59,923 nucleotides of DNA from Phormidium sp. OSCR (GTDB taxonomy: Bacteria > Cyanobacteriota > Cyanobacteriia > Cyanobacteriales > Geitlerinemataceae): contig LJZT01000013.1 in the NCBI GenBank assembly GCA_001314905.1, positions 1 through 59,923 on the forward strand. Direction: 5' to 3'. A program made the position numbers and the translations under genes. How positions within the stretch are numbered: position 1 is the first letter of the stretch; the number at the start of each line of letters is the position of its first letter. The notes under the pieces are model-generated. The model ran no database searches and was not told the DNA's origin. It saw only the letters and a list, made by a program, of their open reading frames with translations. Below are positions 16,900 through 25,726 of the stretch, one piece after another.

Positions 16900-17274
16900 T
16901 CAGTCGTGACGTTCTTCTGAAGGCCAATCTTGGAATGGCTCGATGCCGTCATGATCAGCACGGCGCTCTAAGGTTTCGGTAGTACAAGCCCAAACCAAAG
17001 CGGCGGCGGTTTGACTGCCGCGCTGGCACTCTCGCACCCAATAGGCCACCGCAATTTCGAGGGGAACACCGCGAACTCGCGCCCCACCAGATTCTCCATA
17101 GCGCTCGAGTAGGGGAAAAGCGCCGACATCAGAATCCTTACCTGGCAAGGCTTTTAGCCATTTTGAGTCTAAAAAGCGCCGGAATGAGCGCTCATCGCGA
17201 TCGACAGATCGCGTCACCTGAGAGGATGTCTGAGAAGTCCTGCTGACTACCCTAATCGGGCATTTGGTTCTCAC
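16900..17274 (-). CDS. BRO/KilA-like accessory protein, possibly truncated
   Basis: 124 aa. RSFRRFLDSKWLKAL, RVRGVPLEIAVAYWVRECQRG and ALVWACTTETLERRADH resemble a family of phage-, plasmid- and island-borne cyanobacterial proteins in which a short helix-turn-helix-like part precedes a PLEIAVAYW...ETLERRAD block. Usual members are longer on both sides, so this may be a shortened copy. The match is from memory and weak. It marks the left edge of the AT-rich island that carries the defence genes. Confidence 0.45.
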   Translation of the reverse strand: MRTKCPIRVVSRTSQTSSQVTRSVDRDERSFRRFLDSKWLKALPGKDSDVGAFPLLERYGESGGARVRGVPLEIAVAYWVRECQRGSQTAAALVWACTTETLERRADHDGIEPFQDWPSEERHD

Positions 17275-18028
17275 TTAAAGAGGGTAGACTCCTTATTCTG
17301 TCGTTGAGACACAGGGCGTGAAAGGCCGCGATTACCACTTTTCAGACCTCCTCTCAGATTTTAGCCATAGAGATGGGATTCCCGTCACAACCAGTGAGTT
17401 TGGGACAAATGCTGTCCTTGAGGGGATTTCGAGACTTACCACATTAAGGGAGCAATGCCAGCAATCAAAAATTGTTCGGAGTATTGATGAGCATAGTAAT
17501 TTGTCTGTGTTATGATCGAAGGCGCTTGCTGGGTAAACGCTTCTCAAATGAGTTTAACATAATGAATATAAAGTGATTTTTGATTGTTAAGTGACAAATC
17601 TGGCCTATTAGGATAACATAATCAGACCTTTTCTCGCTCTAGCTTGTTTGATAAATCTCGGTTACAATACTAACCGTAAGAACCTGTTAGACAAGTCTTA
17701 GAGCCTAGACTGTAAAGGAAATGTTAACATCGACTTTTAGATGGTTTTATCTTTGCTAGACCAACACTCCTAACAACTACTGAAAGTTTACAAATTATCA
17801 GTTGATGCCCTGGTGAATCAGATAGCCATTGCTCATTCGTGGGCGGAACATTGTCCCATTAGGTTTGATAGCCTACTCCTGCGATCAGTGTTCCTAGCTA
17901 CGCCCTCCTAAATGTTTCGGAATAACAATCTTCTTTATTAGAATGCCTTTGCCTTAATGAGATTTATTGAGAAATTTTTCTTGATATAAACCTGGATTTT
18001 TTGGTTCAACTTAAATCGAGATGAAATC
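17275..18028. other. AT-rich intergenic region upstream of the defence operon
   Basis: 754 bases, clearly richer in A/T than the flanking chromosome from about 17460 on. Short frames exist on both strands (17318-17515 plus; 17332-17547 minus), but I recognise none and they overlap each other. The final 100 bases are A/T-rich promoter-like sequence leading to the GTG start of the ATPase gene. The region may hold decayed island genes. Confidence 0.45.
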
Positions 18029-19390
18029 GTGAATATTCGTCAAGTTTTTGTCAAAAAGTTATTTGGTATTTTCGACCATTCGATAACTTTAAACACCGAT
18101 GATAGGATCACTATCATACATGGTCCTAACGGGTTTGGAAAAACTGCTATCCTCAGGATGATAAACGGTTTTTTTAATTCTCAATACTCGGTATTCAGAA
18201 CCATACCTTTTGAGGGTTTTTGCATACAATTCGATGATGGAACCTTGATTAGAATCACTAAGTCTTCAACCGAGTCAGAAAAAGATCAAACCAGAGGATG
18301 TATTACTATCACTCTTTGCGTTAATGGTTCCAAACCGAAAGCACATAAGATCAGAGAGGCAAAAGATACTTCAGATATCGACCTGCCTATCGGTGTTCTG
18401 GATGACATCATACCAGGACTAGAGCGAGTAGGCAGTAAAAAATGGGTCTATATTCCTACAGGGGAACCTCTTTCTTTAAGTGAAGTCATGGATCGTTTTG
18501 AACATATACTTCCCTTAAAAGCTAGGCGACGACAGGAACCTGAGTGGCTGAAAAAAATAAGGGATGATGTCAATGTACGATTGATTGAGTCACAACGTCT
18601 TTTGAATTTTGTTCCCAGTCGTTCTTCACGACTATACTCTAGAACTTCTTCTATGCTTCCAACAGTTTCGGCTTATTCTGAAGAAATTGCTGAACTGATT
18701 CAATCCAAGCTGGCTGAATACGGTACAATATCACAGTCTCTAGATAGAACATTTCCAGCAAGAGTTGTACAACAACACTCTTCTCCTGAACTTACAGGTG
18801 AAGAGATTCGAGAACAATTAAATCAACTGGAAGAGACACGATCTCGTTTAATAGAAATCGGTCTGCTAGATCGTGATGAAAACTCAAACTTCCAGATTCC
18901 TGAGCAATCTATGGATGATAGTGCTAAAAACATATTGTCAGTTTATGTTGAGGATGTGGAGAAAAAACTGAGTGTGTTTGACGAAATGGCAAACAAAATT
19001 GAACTTTTGAGGAGAATCATAAATGAGAAATTCAAGTATTCTTATAAAGAGGTGAATTTTAGTAAGGAAAAAGGGTTTCTTTTTAAATCACTTTACAGAA
19101 CCACCTCTACTTCTACTAAGACTGACACACTTGCTCCGACAGATTTATCATCGGGTGAGCAGCATGAGTTAGTCTTACTCTATGAACTGCTTTTCAAAGT
19201 TGCCCCGAACTCTCTTGTTTTAATTGACGAACCAGAACTATCTCTACATGTTGGCTGGCAGTCTAAGTTTTTAAAAGACTTACAAGAGATCACAAAGCTT
19301 GCAGATCTAGATATCTGTATGGCAACCCATTCGCCAGATATCATTCAAGATCGTTGGGATCTAACCGTAGAATTAAAGAGACCTGAGTAA
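18029..19390 (+). CDS. ariA: AriA-like ABC-type ATPase of a PARIS-type anti-phage system
   Basis: 453 aa, AAA_15/OLD-like ATPase. Walker A GPNGFGKT is at residues 32-39, the ABC signature LSSGEQ at 373-378, Walker B LVLIDEPELS at about 396-405 with catalytic D400/E401, and the switch histidine ATHSPD at 434. The central 150-350 region is helical and coiled-coil-like with no zinc hook. In PARIS, AriA assembles as a sensor and holds the AriB effector until a phage anti-restriction protein such as Ocr is detected. The start is GTG 18029, overlapping a 3-codon frame ATG AAA TCG TGA (18021-18032). Three bases separate it from the DUF4435 gene. Codon and base composition are AT-rich against neighbours, a sign of transfer. 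A related non-PARIS ATPase/DUF4435 pair is possible. Confidence 0.75.
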   Translation: MNIRQVFVKKLFGIFDHSITLNTDDRITIIHGPNGFGKTAILRMINGFFNSQYSVFRTIPFEGFCIQFDDGTLIRITKSSTESEKDQTRGCITITLCVNGSKPKAHKIREAKDTSDIDLPIGVLDDIIPGLERVGSKKWVYIPTGEPLSLSEVMDRFEHILPLKARRRQEPEWLKKIRDDVNVRLIESQRLLNFVPSRSSRLYSRTSSMLPTVSAYSEEIAELIQSKLAEYGTISQSLDRTFPARVVQQHSSPELTGEEIREQLNQLEETRSRLIEIGLLDRDENSNFQIPEQSMDDSAKNILSVYVEDVEKKLSVFDEMANKIELLRRIINEKFKYSYKEVNFSKEKGFLFKSLYRTTSTSTKTDTLAPTDLSSGEQHELVLLYELLFKVAPNSLVLIDEPELSLHVGWQSKFLKDLQEITKLADLDICMATHSPDIIQDRWDLTVELKRPE

Positions 19391-19393
19391 GTA

Positions 19394-20269
19394 ATGAGAG
19401 AGAATATTACCGTTGATCGTGATGTCAATGCAATTCGGTTCAGGCGTCAGACGTTTTCTGGAGTATTTCTATTAGTTGAAGGTACTTCTGATGAAAAAGT
19501 TTATCAGAACTTTATAGATGCAGAAAAATGTCAGTTAATTAGCTACTCACAGAGAAAGCCATCTAATAAGACTAGAATTATTCAAATTTTAGATCGATTA
19601 AGCGAAAACTCTTTTCAGGGGGCAATAGCAATTGTCGATGCAGATTTTGATCGCATACAAAATGTGAACCATAATAACTCTAATATTTTCACAACAGATA
19701 CTCACGATCTCGAGACAATGATTTTAGATTCACCAGCTCTTGAGAAAGTGGTATTTGAATTTGGATCAGTTGAAAAAATCGAAAAATTCAGTCATAAAAA
19801 AAATATAAGAGTGGCAATATTAGAGGGAGCTTTACTGATAGGCTGTCTTCGCCTGATTTCGCAAAGTTATAAACTAAACTTGACTTTTGAGGATATTACA
19901 TTTAGTAAATTTACAGATAAGTCAACTCTAGTCGTTGATTCTGAAAAACTCATCAAAACAGTTAAAGATAAGTCAAAAGCCTTTGAGTTGAAAAGTGAGT
20001 ATTTAATGCAACTTCTGGAAGAAGAAAATTCTAATTGTTACGATCCTTGGCAGGTTTGCTGTGGTCATGACATGGTTGAAATACTATCTATTGGGCTGAA
20101 TAAAGCAATTGGTTCAGAAAAAAAGTCTGACGTTGAACCTCTAAAGATTGAACGTAGTTTGCGACTTGCCTATGAAATTCGTTATTTTCGCAAAACTCAA
20201 CTTTACTCATCTATCCGTTTCTGGGAACGCGAGCATCAAGAATTCACTGTATTTCCGGAAGATCCATGA
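19394..20269 (+). CDS. ariB: AriB-like DUF4435 (TOPRIM) effector of a PARIS-type system
   Basis: 291 aa. TOPRIM-type acidic motifs: E29 in FLLVEGTSDEKVY, D82/D84/D86 in AIVDADFDRI, then TDTHDLETMI (D102, D105, E107), the DUF4435 signature. In PARIS, AriB is released from AriA and acts as a toxic nuclease (tRNA cleavage in the characterised system), giving abortive infection. The C-terminal half (150-291) is basic and helical, with a CYDPWQVCCGHDMVEIL segment. ATG 19394 is 3 nt after the ariA stop, so the two are co-translated. AT-rich like ariA. Both length and order match the two-gene form of PARIS. Confidence 0.75.
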   Translation: MRENITVDRDVNAIRFRRQTFSGVFLLVEGTSDEKVYQNFIDAEKCQLISYSQRKPSNKTRIIQILDRLSENSFQGAIAIVDADFDRIQNVNHNNSNIFTTDTHDLETMILDSPALEKVVFEFGSVEKIEKFSHKKNIRVAILEGALLIGCLRLISQSYKLNLTFEDITFSKFTDKSTLVVDSEKLIKTVKDKSKAFELKSEYLMQLLEEENSNCYDPWQVCCGHDMVEILSIGLNKAIGSEKKSDVEPLKIERSLRLAYEIRYFRKTQLYSSIRFWEREHQEFTVFPEDP

Positions 20270-20431
20270 CTAAAAATCCGCTCGTTGGATAACAGTTGCG
20301 GTTTGATGTTACCGTTACACAAACATCCACCCACTCTGCCATACGGTTACCTAAGGCACCACTCGTCCAACGGGAAGTATCGGCGAGAGTTTGGCAAACA
20401 GAAGTTAGAGAAAACAGAACGCACCGTTCCT

Positions 20432-22843
20432 TCACTTGAGATAGGCCACTGTCACCCCCGCGCCGCCTTCTTTCTGCGGGGCCAACTCGAAGTTTTTAAT
20501 ATGCGGCGATCGCCCCAAAATCTCATGAACCCCCTCTCGTAACTTGCCGGTTCCCTTACCATGAATAATCCATAACGCACCCCCAACCGGAACCGCCTGA
20601 GCGATCGCCTCCTCCAAACGAGGTTCAGCTTCATGTACCCGACTCCCCCGCACATCTAGGGTATTGGCAGAGGTACGCACGAGAGGGGCCGTTTTCACCG
20701 TAGCCGCTGGGGCCGCCGTCTGACTGGATTTTTGAGGGTTGGCCTTCGCTTTCGGCTGCGGCAGATCCGGTTTTTCCCCAGACAAGGATTCCACATCCGC
20801 GAGGGGAACCTCCATCTTCATCAACCCGAAGCGTACCGTTAACTCTCCCTCCTTCTCAATGGCTAACACTTCCGCCGTTTGCCCCAAACGAGGAATGCGC
20901 ACGCGATCGCCCACCTTCGGAGCAAATCCCGGTTTCGGTTTCGGCGGTTTCGAGGCACTGGGGAGTCGTTGCTGACGAATGCGCTCCATGGCCTCGGTGG
21001 CTTTCTGGGCATCCTGAGCGGTAGCATGGCCCTGTTGCAAGCGACGAATGACCTTGGCAATCTCTGCTTTCGCCTCATCAATAGCCGCCTGAACCGCCTG
21101 TTCCTGTTGCAGTTTCAGGTTTTCCTCCCGACGGCGCAACTGTTCGGCTTTCTCGCTAATTTCCTGATTTAACCGTTCCGCCTGGGCCACAATCTGACTG
21201 GCTTCATCGGCTTTCGTCTCCTGTCGCCGCCGTTGCGCCTCTAACTCGGCGATAGTTTCATTCACATCAACGTTAATGCCAGAACGGATATAACCCTGGG
21301 CTAAATCCACCACCTCCGGGGATAATCCTAAACGACGAGCAATCTGCATGGCATTGGAACGGCCCGGAATCCCCCACAAGAGGCGATAGGTGGGCGATAA
21401 ACTCTCGTCGTCAAACTCCACGGAAGCATTCTCAAAACGCGAATCCTCATATTTCAACGCCTTTAACTCGCCGAAGTGCGTCGTCGCCACCGTCAAACGG
21501 GCGCGATCGCTCAGATGTTGTAAGAGGGCGATCGCCAACGCACTCCCCTCCGACGGATCAGTTCCCGCCCCCACTTCATCCAATAACACTAAAGCATTTT
21601 CATCCTCGGCCACGGCCTCTAAAATGCGACTAATGCGGCGCACATGGCCCGAAAACGTCGATAAACTCTGTTCGATGGATTGTTCATCACCAATATCGGC
21701 CAACACTTGGGAAAACCAGGGCAGTTCCACCGGTTCCCGCGCCGGGATAAACAAGCCCACCTTAGCCATCACCATAGCTAAGCCGAGGGTTTTCAAAGTG
21801 ACGGTTTTACCTCCCGTATTTGGCCCCGTAATCGTCACCACGCGAATCTCTGGCGACATGGAGACGTTAATGGGAACCACTGCATTCCCCTGTTCATGCT
21901 TTTCTTGCCAAACCAGGAGGGGATGACGCAGTTGACGCAGTTCCGTGGCTTGCGTGGGTTCGACAAAGCGGGGTGGATTGGCGTCTAACCAGATGCTATA
22001 GCGGGCGCGGGCGTTGGCTAAATCCAGTTGGGTGACGATCGCCAACAAGCGCTCTAAATCAGGAATCACCTCGGCAATGCTCTGGCTGAGTCTCCGTAAC
22101 ACCACTTCCTCAGCGTTTTTCTCTTGCCGTTGCAGGGTTCGCAGGGTATTGTTTTCGTTGACGATCGCCCGAGGTTCAATATACAGAGTCGCCCCAGTGG
22201 CGGAACTGTCATGGACAATTCCTGGGATTTTCTCCTTCTGGGGAGCTTTGACGGGCAAGACAAAGCGATCGCCGCGACTGGTGATGAGATGTTCTTGTAG
22301 GGCGCTTCCCTGACGCTGAATGATGCGATTGAGGGTTTGATAGATGCGATCGCGCACCTGTTTGAGTTGCCGTCGGATGCCTTCGAGTTGGGGGCTGGCG
22401 CGATCAGCCACATCCCCCCGTTCGTCGATGCAATGATGAATCTCTTGTTCTAACTCGGGATAGGTGCGTAACTCCGACACCAACTCTCGTAAAACCGGAA
22501 CCTCTAATTCAGTATTATCAATGACTCGCCGCAGTTGTCGCGCCCCGGAGAGGGTGGTGGCGACGTTGAGGAGTTCATCTCCCTGCAACATCCCGCCAAT
22601 CTCGGCCCGTTCTAGGGCTTCCCATATATCACGAATACCGCCAAATGTCAAGCCAGTTTGGGGATTCATTTCTAAGGCATAGGCTTCCTGGGTTTGTTGC
22701 AGAAGCTGTTGACTCTGTTGGCGATCGCTGGGGATAGCCAGTTGTCGAGCGGCGATCGCCCCGATTTTCGTGGCGGCGAAGGTGGACAGATGTTGGCATA
22801 GCCGTTGCCATTCCAGGAGATTGAGGGTTTCTTCGCGAATCAA
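20432..22843 (-). CDS. mutS2: Endonuclease MutS2
   Basis: 803 aa. The core and ATPase domains contain Walker A TGPNTGGKTVTLKTLG, Walker B LVLLDEVGAGTDPSEG and the ABC signature STFSGHVRRI. A long coiled coil follows (AELEAQRRRQETKADEAS...). A KOW-like linker (GDRVRIPRLGQTAEVLAI) leads to the C-terminal Smr nuclease domain (TLDVRGSRVHEAEPRLEEA, LWIIHGKGTGKLREGV). MutS2 suppresses recombination and in some bacteria resolves collided ribosomes. ATG 22843 is preferred. It forms the right boundary of the island. Confidence 0.92.
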   Translation of the reverse strand: MIREETLNLLEWQRLCQHLSTFAATKIGAIAARQLAIPSDRQQSQQLLQQTQEAYALEMNPQTGLTFGGIRDIWEALERAEIGGMLQGDELLNVATTLSGARQLRRVIDNTELEVPVLRELVSELRTYPELEQEIHHCIDERGDVADRASPQLEGIRRQLKQVRDRIYQTLNRIIQRQGSALQEHLITSRGDRFVLPVKAPQKEKIPGIVHDSSATGATLYIEPRAIVNENNTLRTLQRQEKNAEEVVLRRLSQSIAEVIPDLERLLAIVTQLDLANARARYSIWLDANPPRFVEPTQATELRQLRHPLLVWQEKHEQGNAVVPINVSMSPEIRVVTITGPNTGGKTVTLKTLGLAMVMAKVGLFIPAREPVELPWFSQVLADIGDEQSIEQSLSTFSGHVRRISRILEAVAEDENALVLLDEVGAGTDPSEGSALAIALLQHLSDRARLTVATTHFGELKALKYEDSRFENASVEFDDESLSPTYRLLWGIPGRSNAMQIARRLGLSPEVVDLAQGYIRSGINVDVNETIAELEAQRRRQETKADEASQIVAQAERLNQEISEKAEQLRRREENLKLQQEQAVQAAIDEAKAEIAKVIRRLQQGHATAQDAQKATEAMERIRQQRLPSASKPPKPKPGFAPKVGDRVRIPRLGQTAEVLAIEKEGELTVRFGLMKMEVPLADVESLSGEKPDLPQPKAKANPQKSSQTAAPAATVKTAPLVRTSANTLDVRGSRVHEAEPRLEEAIAQAVPVGGALWIIHGKGTGKLREGVHEILGRSPHIKNFELAPQKEGGAGVTVAYLK

Positions 22844-22942
22844 GATCAGCTTGGGTGGGGGATGACGGTAGTGGTCTTGTTATTCTATCGAGAATTGCGG
22901 CAGTTCAACAATGGCTGCAACAATGGCGGGGCTAGGGCTGAG

Positions 22943-23506
22943 TTAGGCCAATTTCAGCCAATTCCAGAGTTTTCCCAGACTGAGGTTGAGGGATTGGGCA
23001 AACTCCGGGGTGGGGAGGCGATCGCCTTCCTGTTCAATGGAGATGATACGGCGATCGCCATCAAAGACTTGCACGAGTCGTTCCTTGGCATCAATCAACC
23101 AACCCATCTCAGTGTTATGTTCCAAACAATAGAGGATATTACTGGCGACACGAGTCGAAGATTGTTCAGGACTTAAAATTTCAATCGTCCAATCTGGCGC
23201 GGCGTTGAAGCGATCGCCAATCTCGCCGTTTTCCGTTAAGGGAATCCTGGGCCAGCGAAAGACGGCGATATCGGGAACTAGGGAGCGATCGCCAAAGCTA
23301 CAGCGCAATTCTGGCAAGGCTAAGGCCATCTTCTCCGGTTCTGTCACAGCATTGATGGCCGTAATCAGTTTTTGCTGGATACGGCTGTGACGACCTTGTG
23401 GCATGGGTTTGGGGATAATTTTTCCCTGGATATATTCCCGATAGGGTTTGCGTTCGGGTTGTTGCAAAAACGCTTCTAAGGAGAGACTGGGGGCGATCGC
23501 CGTCAT
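22943..23506 (-). CDS. Uma2 family endonuclease (DUF820)
   Basis: 187 aa. PD-(D/E)XK nuclease fold: GRHSRIQQKL, SLVPDIAVFRW with the metal Asp, DWTIEILSPEQSS with the Glu, and the tail GWLIDAKERLVQVF. Cyanobacteria carry dozens of Uma2 copies. They are thought to be selfish or defence-related nucleases, and their role is unresolved. The stop of the next gene lies a few bases upstream of its start. No disruption seen. Confidence 0.85.
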   Translation of the reverse strand: MTAIAPSLSLEAFLQQPERKPYREYIQGKIIPKPMPQGRHSRIQQKLITAINAVTEPEKMALALPELRCSFGDRSLVPDIAVFRWPRIPLTENGEIGDRFNAAPDWTIEILSPEQSSTRVASNILYCLEHNTEMGWLIDAKERLVQVFDGDRRIISIEQEGDRLPTPEFAQSLNLSLGKLWNWLKLA

Positions 23507-23509
23507 AAG

Positions 23510-24370
23510 TTAACCTCCTTTCACCGCTTCAAACAACGCCGAATAGTCGGAATCCGCCAATCCTTGGGCGATCGCCTGTTCGACAACCTGCGACACCGCC
23601 TGACTCAACTTGGCATCAATCCCCATTGTTTCAGCTTCGCGGCTAAACAGGTTCATATCCTTAAGCAAATGCTTACTGGGGAAATTGGGATTGTCATAAT
23701 TCCCCGCCATCATGCGCGAGAGTTTCTTATCAAAGGTGGGGGCATACAAGGCACTTTGGCGGACAATCTCCATAAAGGACTCAATCTCAATTCCCTGCTG
23801 ACGCACCATGGCCAAACTTGCCGCAAATGCCGTTGTCAGGGAACCAATCAGTTGATTCATAGCCAATTTAACAGCGGAACCACTACCCACCTCTCCCAGC
23901 AAAATCGGCTCTTTGCCAAACACTTGTAAAATAGGCAAACATTGCTCAAACAATGCCGGAGTTGCACCCACCATCACCAATAACTCCCCCGTTTTAACTT
24001 GGGGAATACTGCCCAAAACTGGGGCTTCTAAATAAGCACCTCCAGCCGCTTCAATTTCTTGGTGCAAGGCTTGACTTTCGCTGGGGGCTATGGTTGCCAT
24101 TTGGATTAAGGTTTTTCCCGTCCAATGTCCCTGAGTTGCTTCGCTGAGCAAGGTTTCGCGAATAGCCGCCGCGTTAGTGAGCATGGTAATAAGACAATCG
24201 GCCTGCTGGAGAACTTCGACGGGAGAGGAGGCAATACCTCCCCCAGCAGCTTTAATGGGGTCTAGTTTAGCGGCAGTGCGGTTATAGGCAACGATGTCAT
24301 AGTCAGCTTCTAGTAATTTCAGTGCCATAGGTTGCCCCATTAATCCGGTTCCCACAATGCCAATTTTCAT
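23510..24370 (-). CDS. NAD(P)-dependent beta-hydroxyacid dehydrogenase family protein
   Basis: 286 aa from ATG 24370 (MKIGIVGTGLMGQPMALKLL). An N-terminal Rossmann fold with GxGxxG, substrate-site EAPVLGSIPQVKTG (the usual is GGV/APVSGG), and catalytic Lys in SGSAVKLAMNQLIGS mark the 3-hydroxyisobutyrate/glyoxylate-succinic semialdehyde reductase group. The most probable substrates are small semialdehydes or glyoxylate. Specificity cannot be read from the sequence. An upstream ATG at 24412 adds 14 unmatched residues. The 5' side abuts a repeat cluster. Confidence 0.85.
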   Translation of the reverse strand: MKIGIVGTGLMGQPMALKLLEADYDIVAYNRTAAKLDPIKAAGGGIASSPVEVLQQADCLITMLTNAAAIRETLLSEATQGHWTGKTLIQMATIAPSESQALHQEIEAAGGAYLEAPVLGSIPQVKTGELLVMVGATPALFEQCLPILQVFGKEPILLGEVGSGSAVKLAMNQLIGSLTTAFAASLAMVRQQGIEIESFMEIVRQSALYAPTFDKKLSRMMAGNYDNPNFPSKHLLKDMNLFSREAETMGIDAKLSQAVSQVVEQAIAQGLADSDYSALFEAVKGG

Positions 24371-24424
24371 GATTTTTCTTGTTCCTAAATTACGATTTTT
24401 GGGCGTCGTCAATAGAGAGCGACA

Positions 24425-24616
24425 ACAAGGGTATGACCCTCTTGCCTCTTGCCATCCCCTCCTGGGAGGGGCCAGGGGTGGGTTATGCCTCTTGCCTCTT
24501 GCCTCTTGCCATCCCCTCCTGGGAGGGGCCAGGGGTGGGTTATGCCTCTTGCCTCTTGCCTCTTGCCTCTTGCCTTCTTTCCCCCTGTTCCCTGTTCCCT
24601 ATTCCCTGTTCCCTTC
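24425..24616 (-). repeat. Dispersed repeat cluster A (palindromic core + heptamers), downstream of doxX
   Basis: Read on the minus strand after the DoxX stop: GGGAACA-type heptamers, then GGCAAGA heptamers, then two copies of a ~56-nt unit that contains CATAACCCACCCCT and a near-palindrome CCCCTCCCAGGAGGGG. The same order recurs after the stops of the DUF1823 gene (33125-33265) and ychF (51709-51890). Confidence 0.85.
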
Positions 24617-24618
24617 TA

Positions 24619-25002
24619 TTAACGATATCCCATCAAGCGATCGTCAATACTAACGGGTCCCGCACCCGCATAAAGCGTCATCAATAAACCACCCAATAAA
24701 CCAAGATTTTTGAAGAAATTTGTCAATTCATCAGGATTAGTTGGATTATGAAAGACAATTGTCGCCGGAATCAAAAAAAGAATTAAAAGAGTTGCACCAA
24801 TACGAGTTTTGTACCCCAAAATCAGAGAAATACTGCCCAAAATCTGAAAAACAATGGTTCCAACCAGTAGAACCTCAGGAATGGGCAAGCCTGAATCACC
24901 CATCATCGCAGCAGTTCCAGCAAAACCGAAGATTTTAGAGATTCCAGCTCGCAAAAAGATAACCGCCAAACAAATTCGGGCGACAACGGGAATGTAATTC
25001 AT
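24619..25002 (-). CDS. DoxX family membrane protein
   Basis: 127 aa with four membrane helices. It starts YIPVVARICLAVIFLRAGISKIFGF, the DoxX opening, continues VLLVGTIVFQILGSISLILGY and KTRIGATLLILFLIPATIVFH, and ends LGLLGGLLMTLYAGAGPVSID. DoxX proteins are integral membrane proteins often tied to redox or thiol stress. The exact role here is unknown. Repeat cluster A begins right after the stop. Confidence 0.88.
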   Translation of the reverse strand: MNYIPVVARICLAVIFLRAGISKIFGFAGTAAMMGDSGLPIPEVLLVGTIVFQILGSISLILGYKTRIGATLLILFLIPATIVFHNPTNPDELTNFFKNLGLLGGLLMTLYAGAGPVSIDDRLMGYR

Positions 25003-25063
25003 CGTCTAAACTCCTTATAATAGATGATTATTGAATGACCCTTAACTCAAAACACGGACTGTA

Positions 25064-25726
25064 ATGGGAATTTTACAAGACCGCGATCGCAGCAAACTTG
25101 ACAGCAGTGACGATGCCCGCTTCTACGAAATGCCGCGCTTTGTCACCCATGTTGATGAGAGCTTCATCGACCAACTGACGCAATTGTATCGCGATCGCCT
25201 GCACGCCAACAGCCGCATCCTCGACTTGATGAGTAGCTGGGTATCCCATCTTCCCGAGGATATCCCCTTCGCCCATGTGGAGGGCCATGGGATGAACGAG
25301 GCGGAACTGGCCAAAAACCCCCAGTTAGACCATTACATCGTCCAAAACCTCAACCATAATCAGCAACTCCCCTATGGAGATAACGAGTTTGACGCGGTTC
25401 TCAACGCCGTCTCGATTCAGTATCTGCAACATCCCGAGGAGGTGTTCAGCGAAATCCACCGTATCCTCAAACCCGGCGGATTGGCTATCGTCAGCTTCTC
25501 TAATCGGATGTTCTATCAAAAAGCCATCCAAGCCTGGCGTGAGGGAAGCGAAGCCAGTCGAGTGCAACTGGTGAAACGCTATTTTCAAGCGGTTCCCGGC
25601 TTCGCCGAACCCGAAGCTATTATCAAAACCTCCGATGTTCCCTCCGTTCTACAAATGATGGGATTCGCCGGATCTGACCCCTTTTATGCGGTGATTGGCG
25701 AGAAAACCCTGGTAACATCCCCTTAA
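25064..25726 (+). CDS. Class I SAM-dependent methyltransferase
   Basis: 220 aa. After EMPRFVTHVDESFIDQLTQLYRDRL comes a degenerate motif I (ILDLMSSWVSHLP), then LPYGDNEFDAVLNAVSIQYLQHP and the motif HRILKPGGLAIVSFSNRMF, typical of methyltransferase type 11 proteins. The glycine-rich loop lacks the usual GxGxG, so SAM binding may be unusual. Substrate unknown. Its stop overlaps the stop of the converging TpsB gene (25723-25726). Confidence 0.75.
   Translation: MGILQDRDRSKLDSSDDARFYEMPRFVTHVDESFIDQLTQLYRDRLHANSRILDLMSSWVSHLPEDIPFAHVEGHGMNEAELAKNPQLDHYIVQNLNHNQQLPYGDNEFDAVLNAVSIQYLQHPEEVFSEIHRILKPGGLAIVSFSNRMFYQKAIQAWREGSEASRVQLVKRYFQAVPGFAEPEAIIKTSDVPSVLQMMGFAGSDPFYAVIGEKTLVTSP

Noticed and set aside
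20244-20435. 63-codon minus-strand frame between ariB and mutS2
   Set aside because: Overlaps the end of ariB, no recognised family; at best a small remnant.
24357-24687. Plus-strand frames with repeated Leu-Pro-Leu-Ala motifs
   Set aside because: They are produced by the repeat cluster; same pseudo-peptides appear at the other repeat loci.
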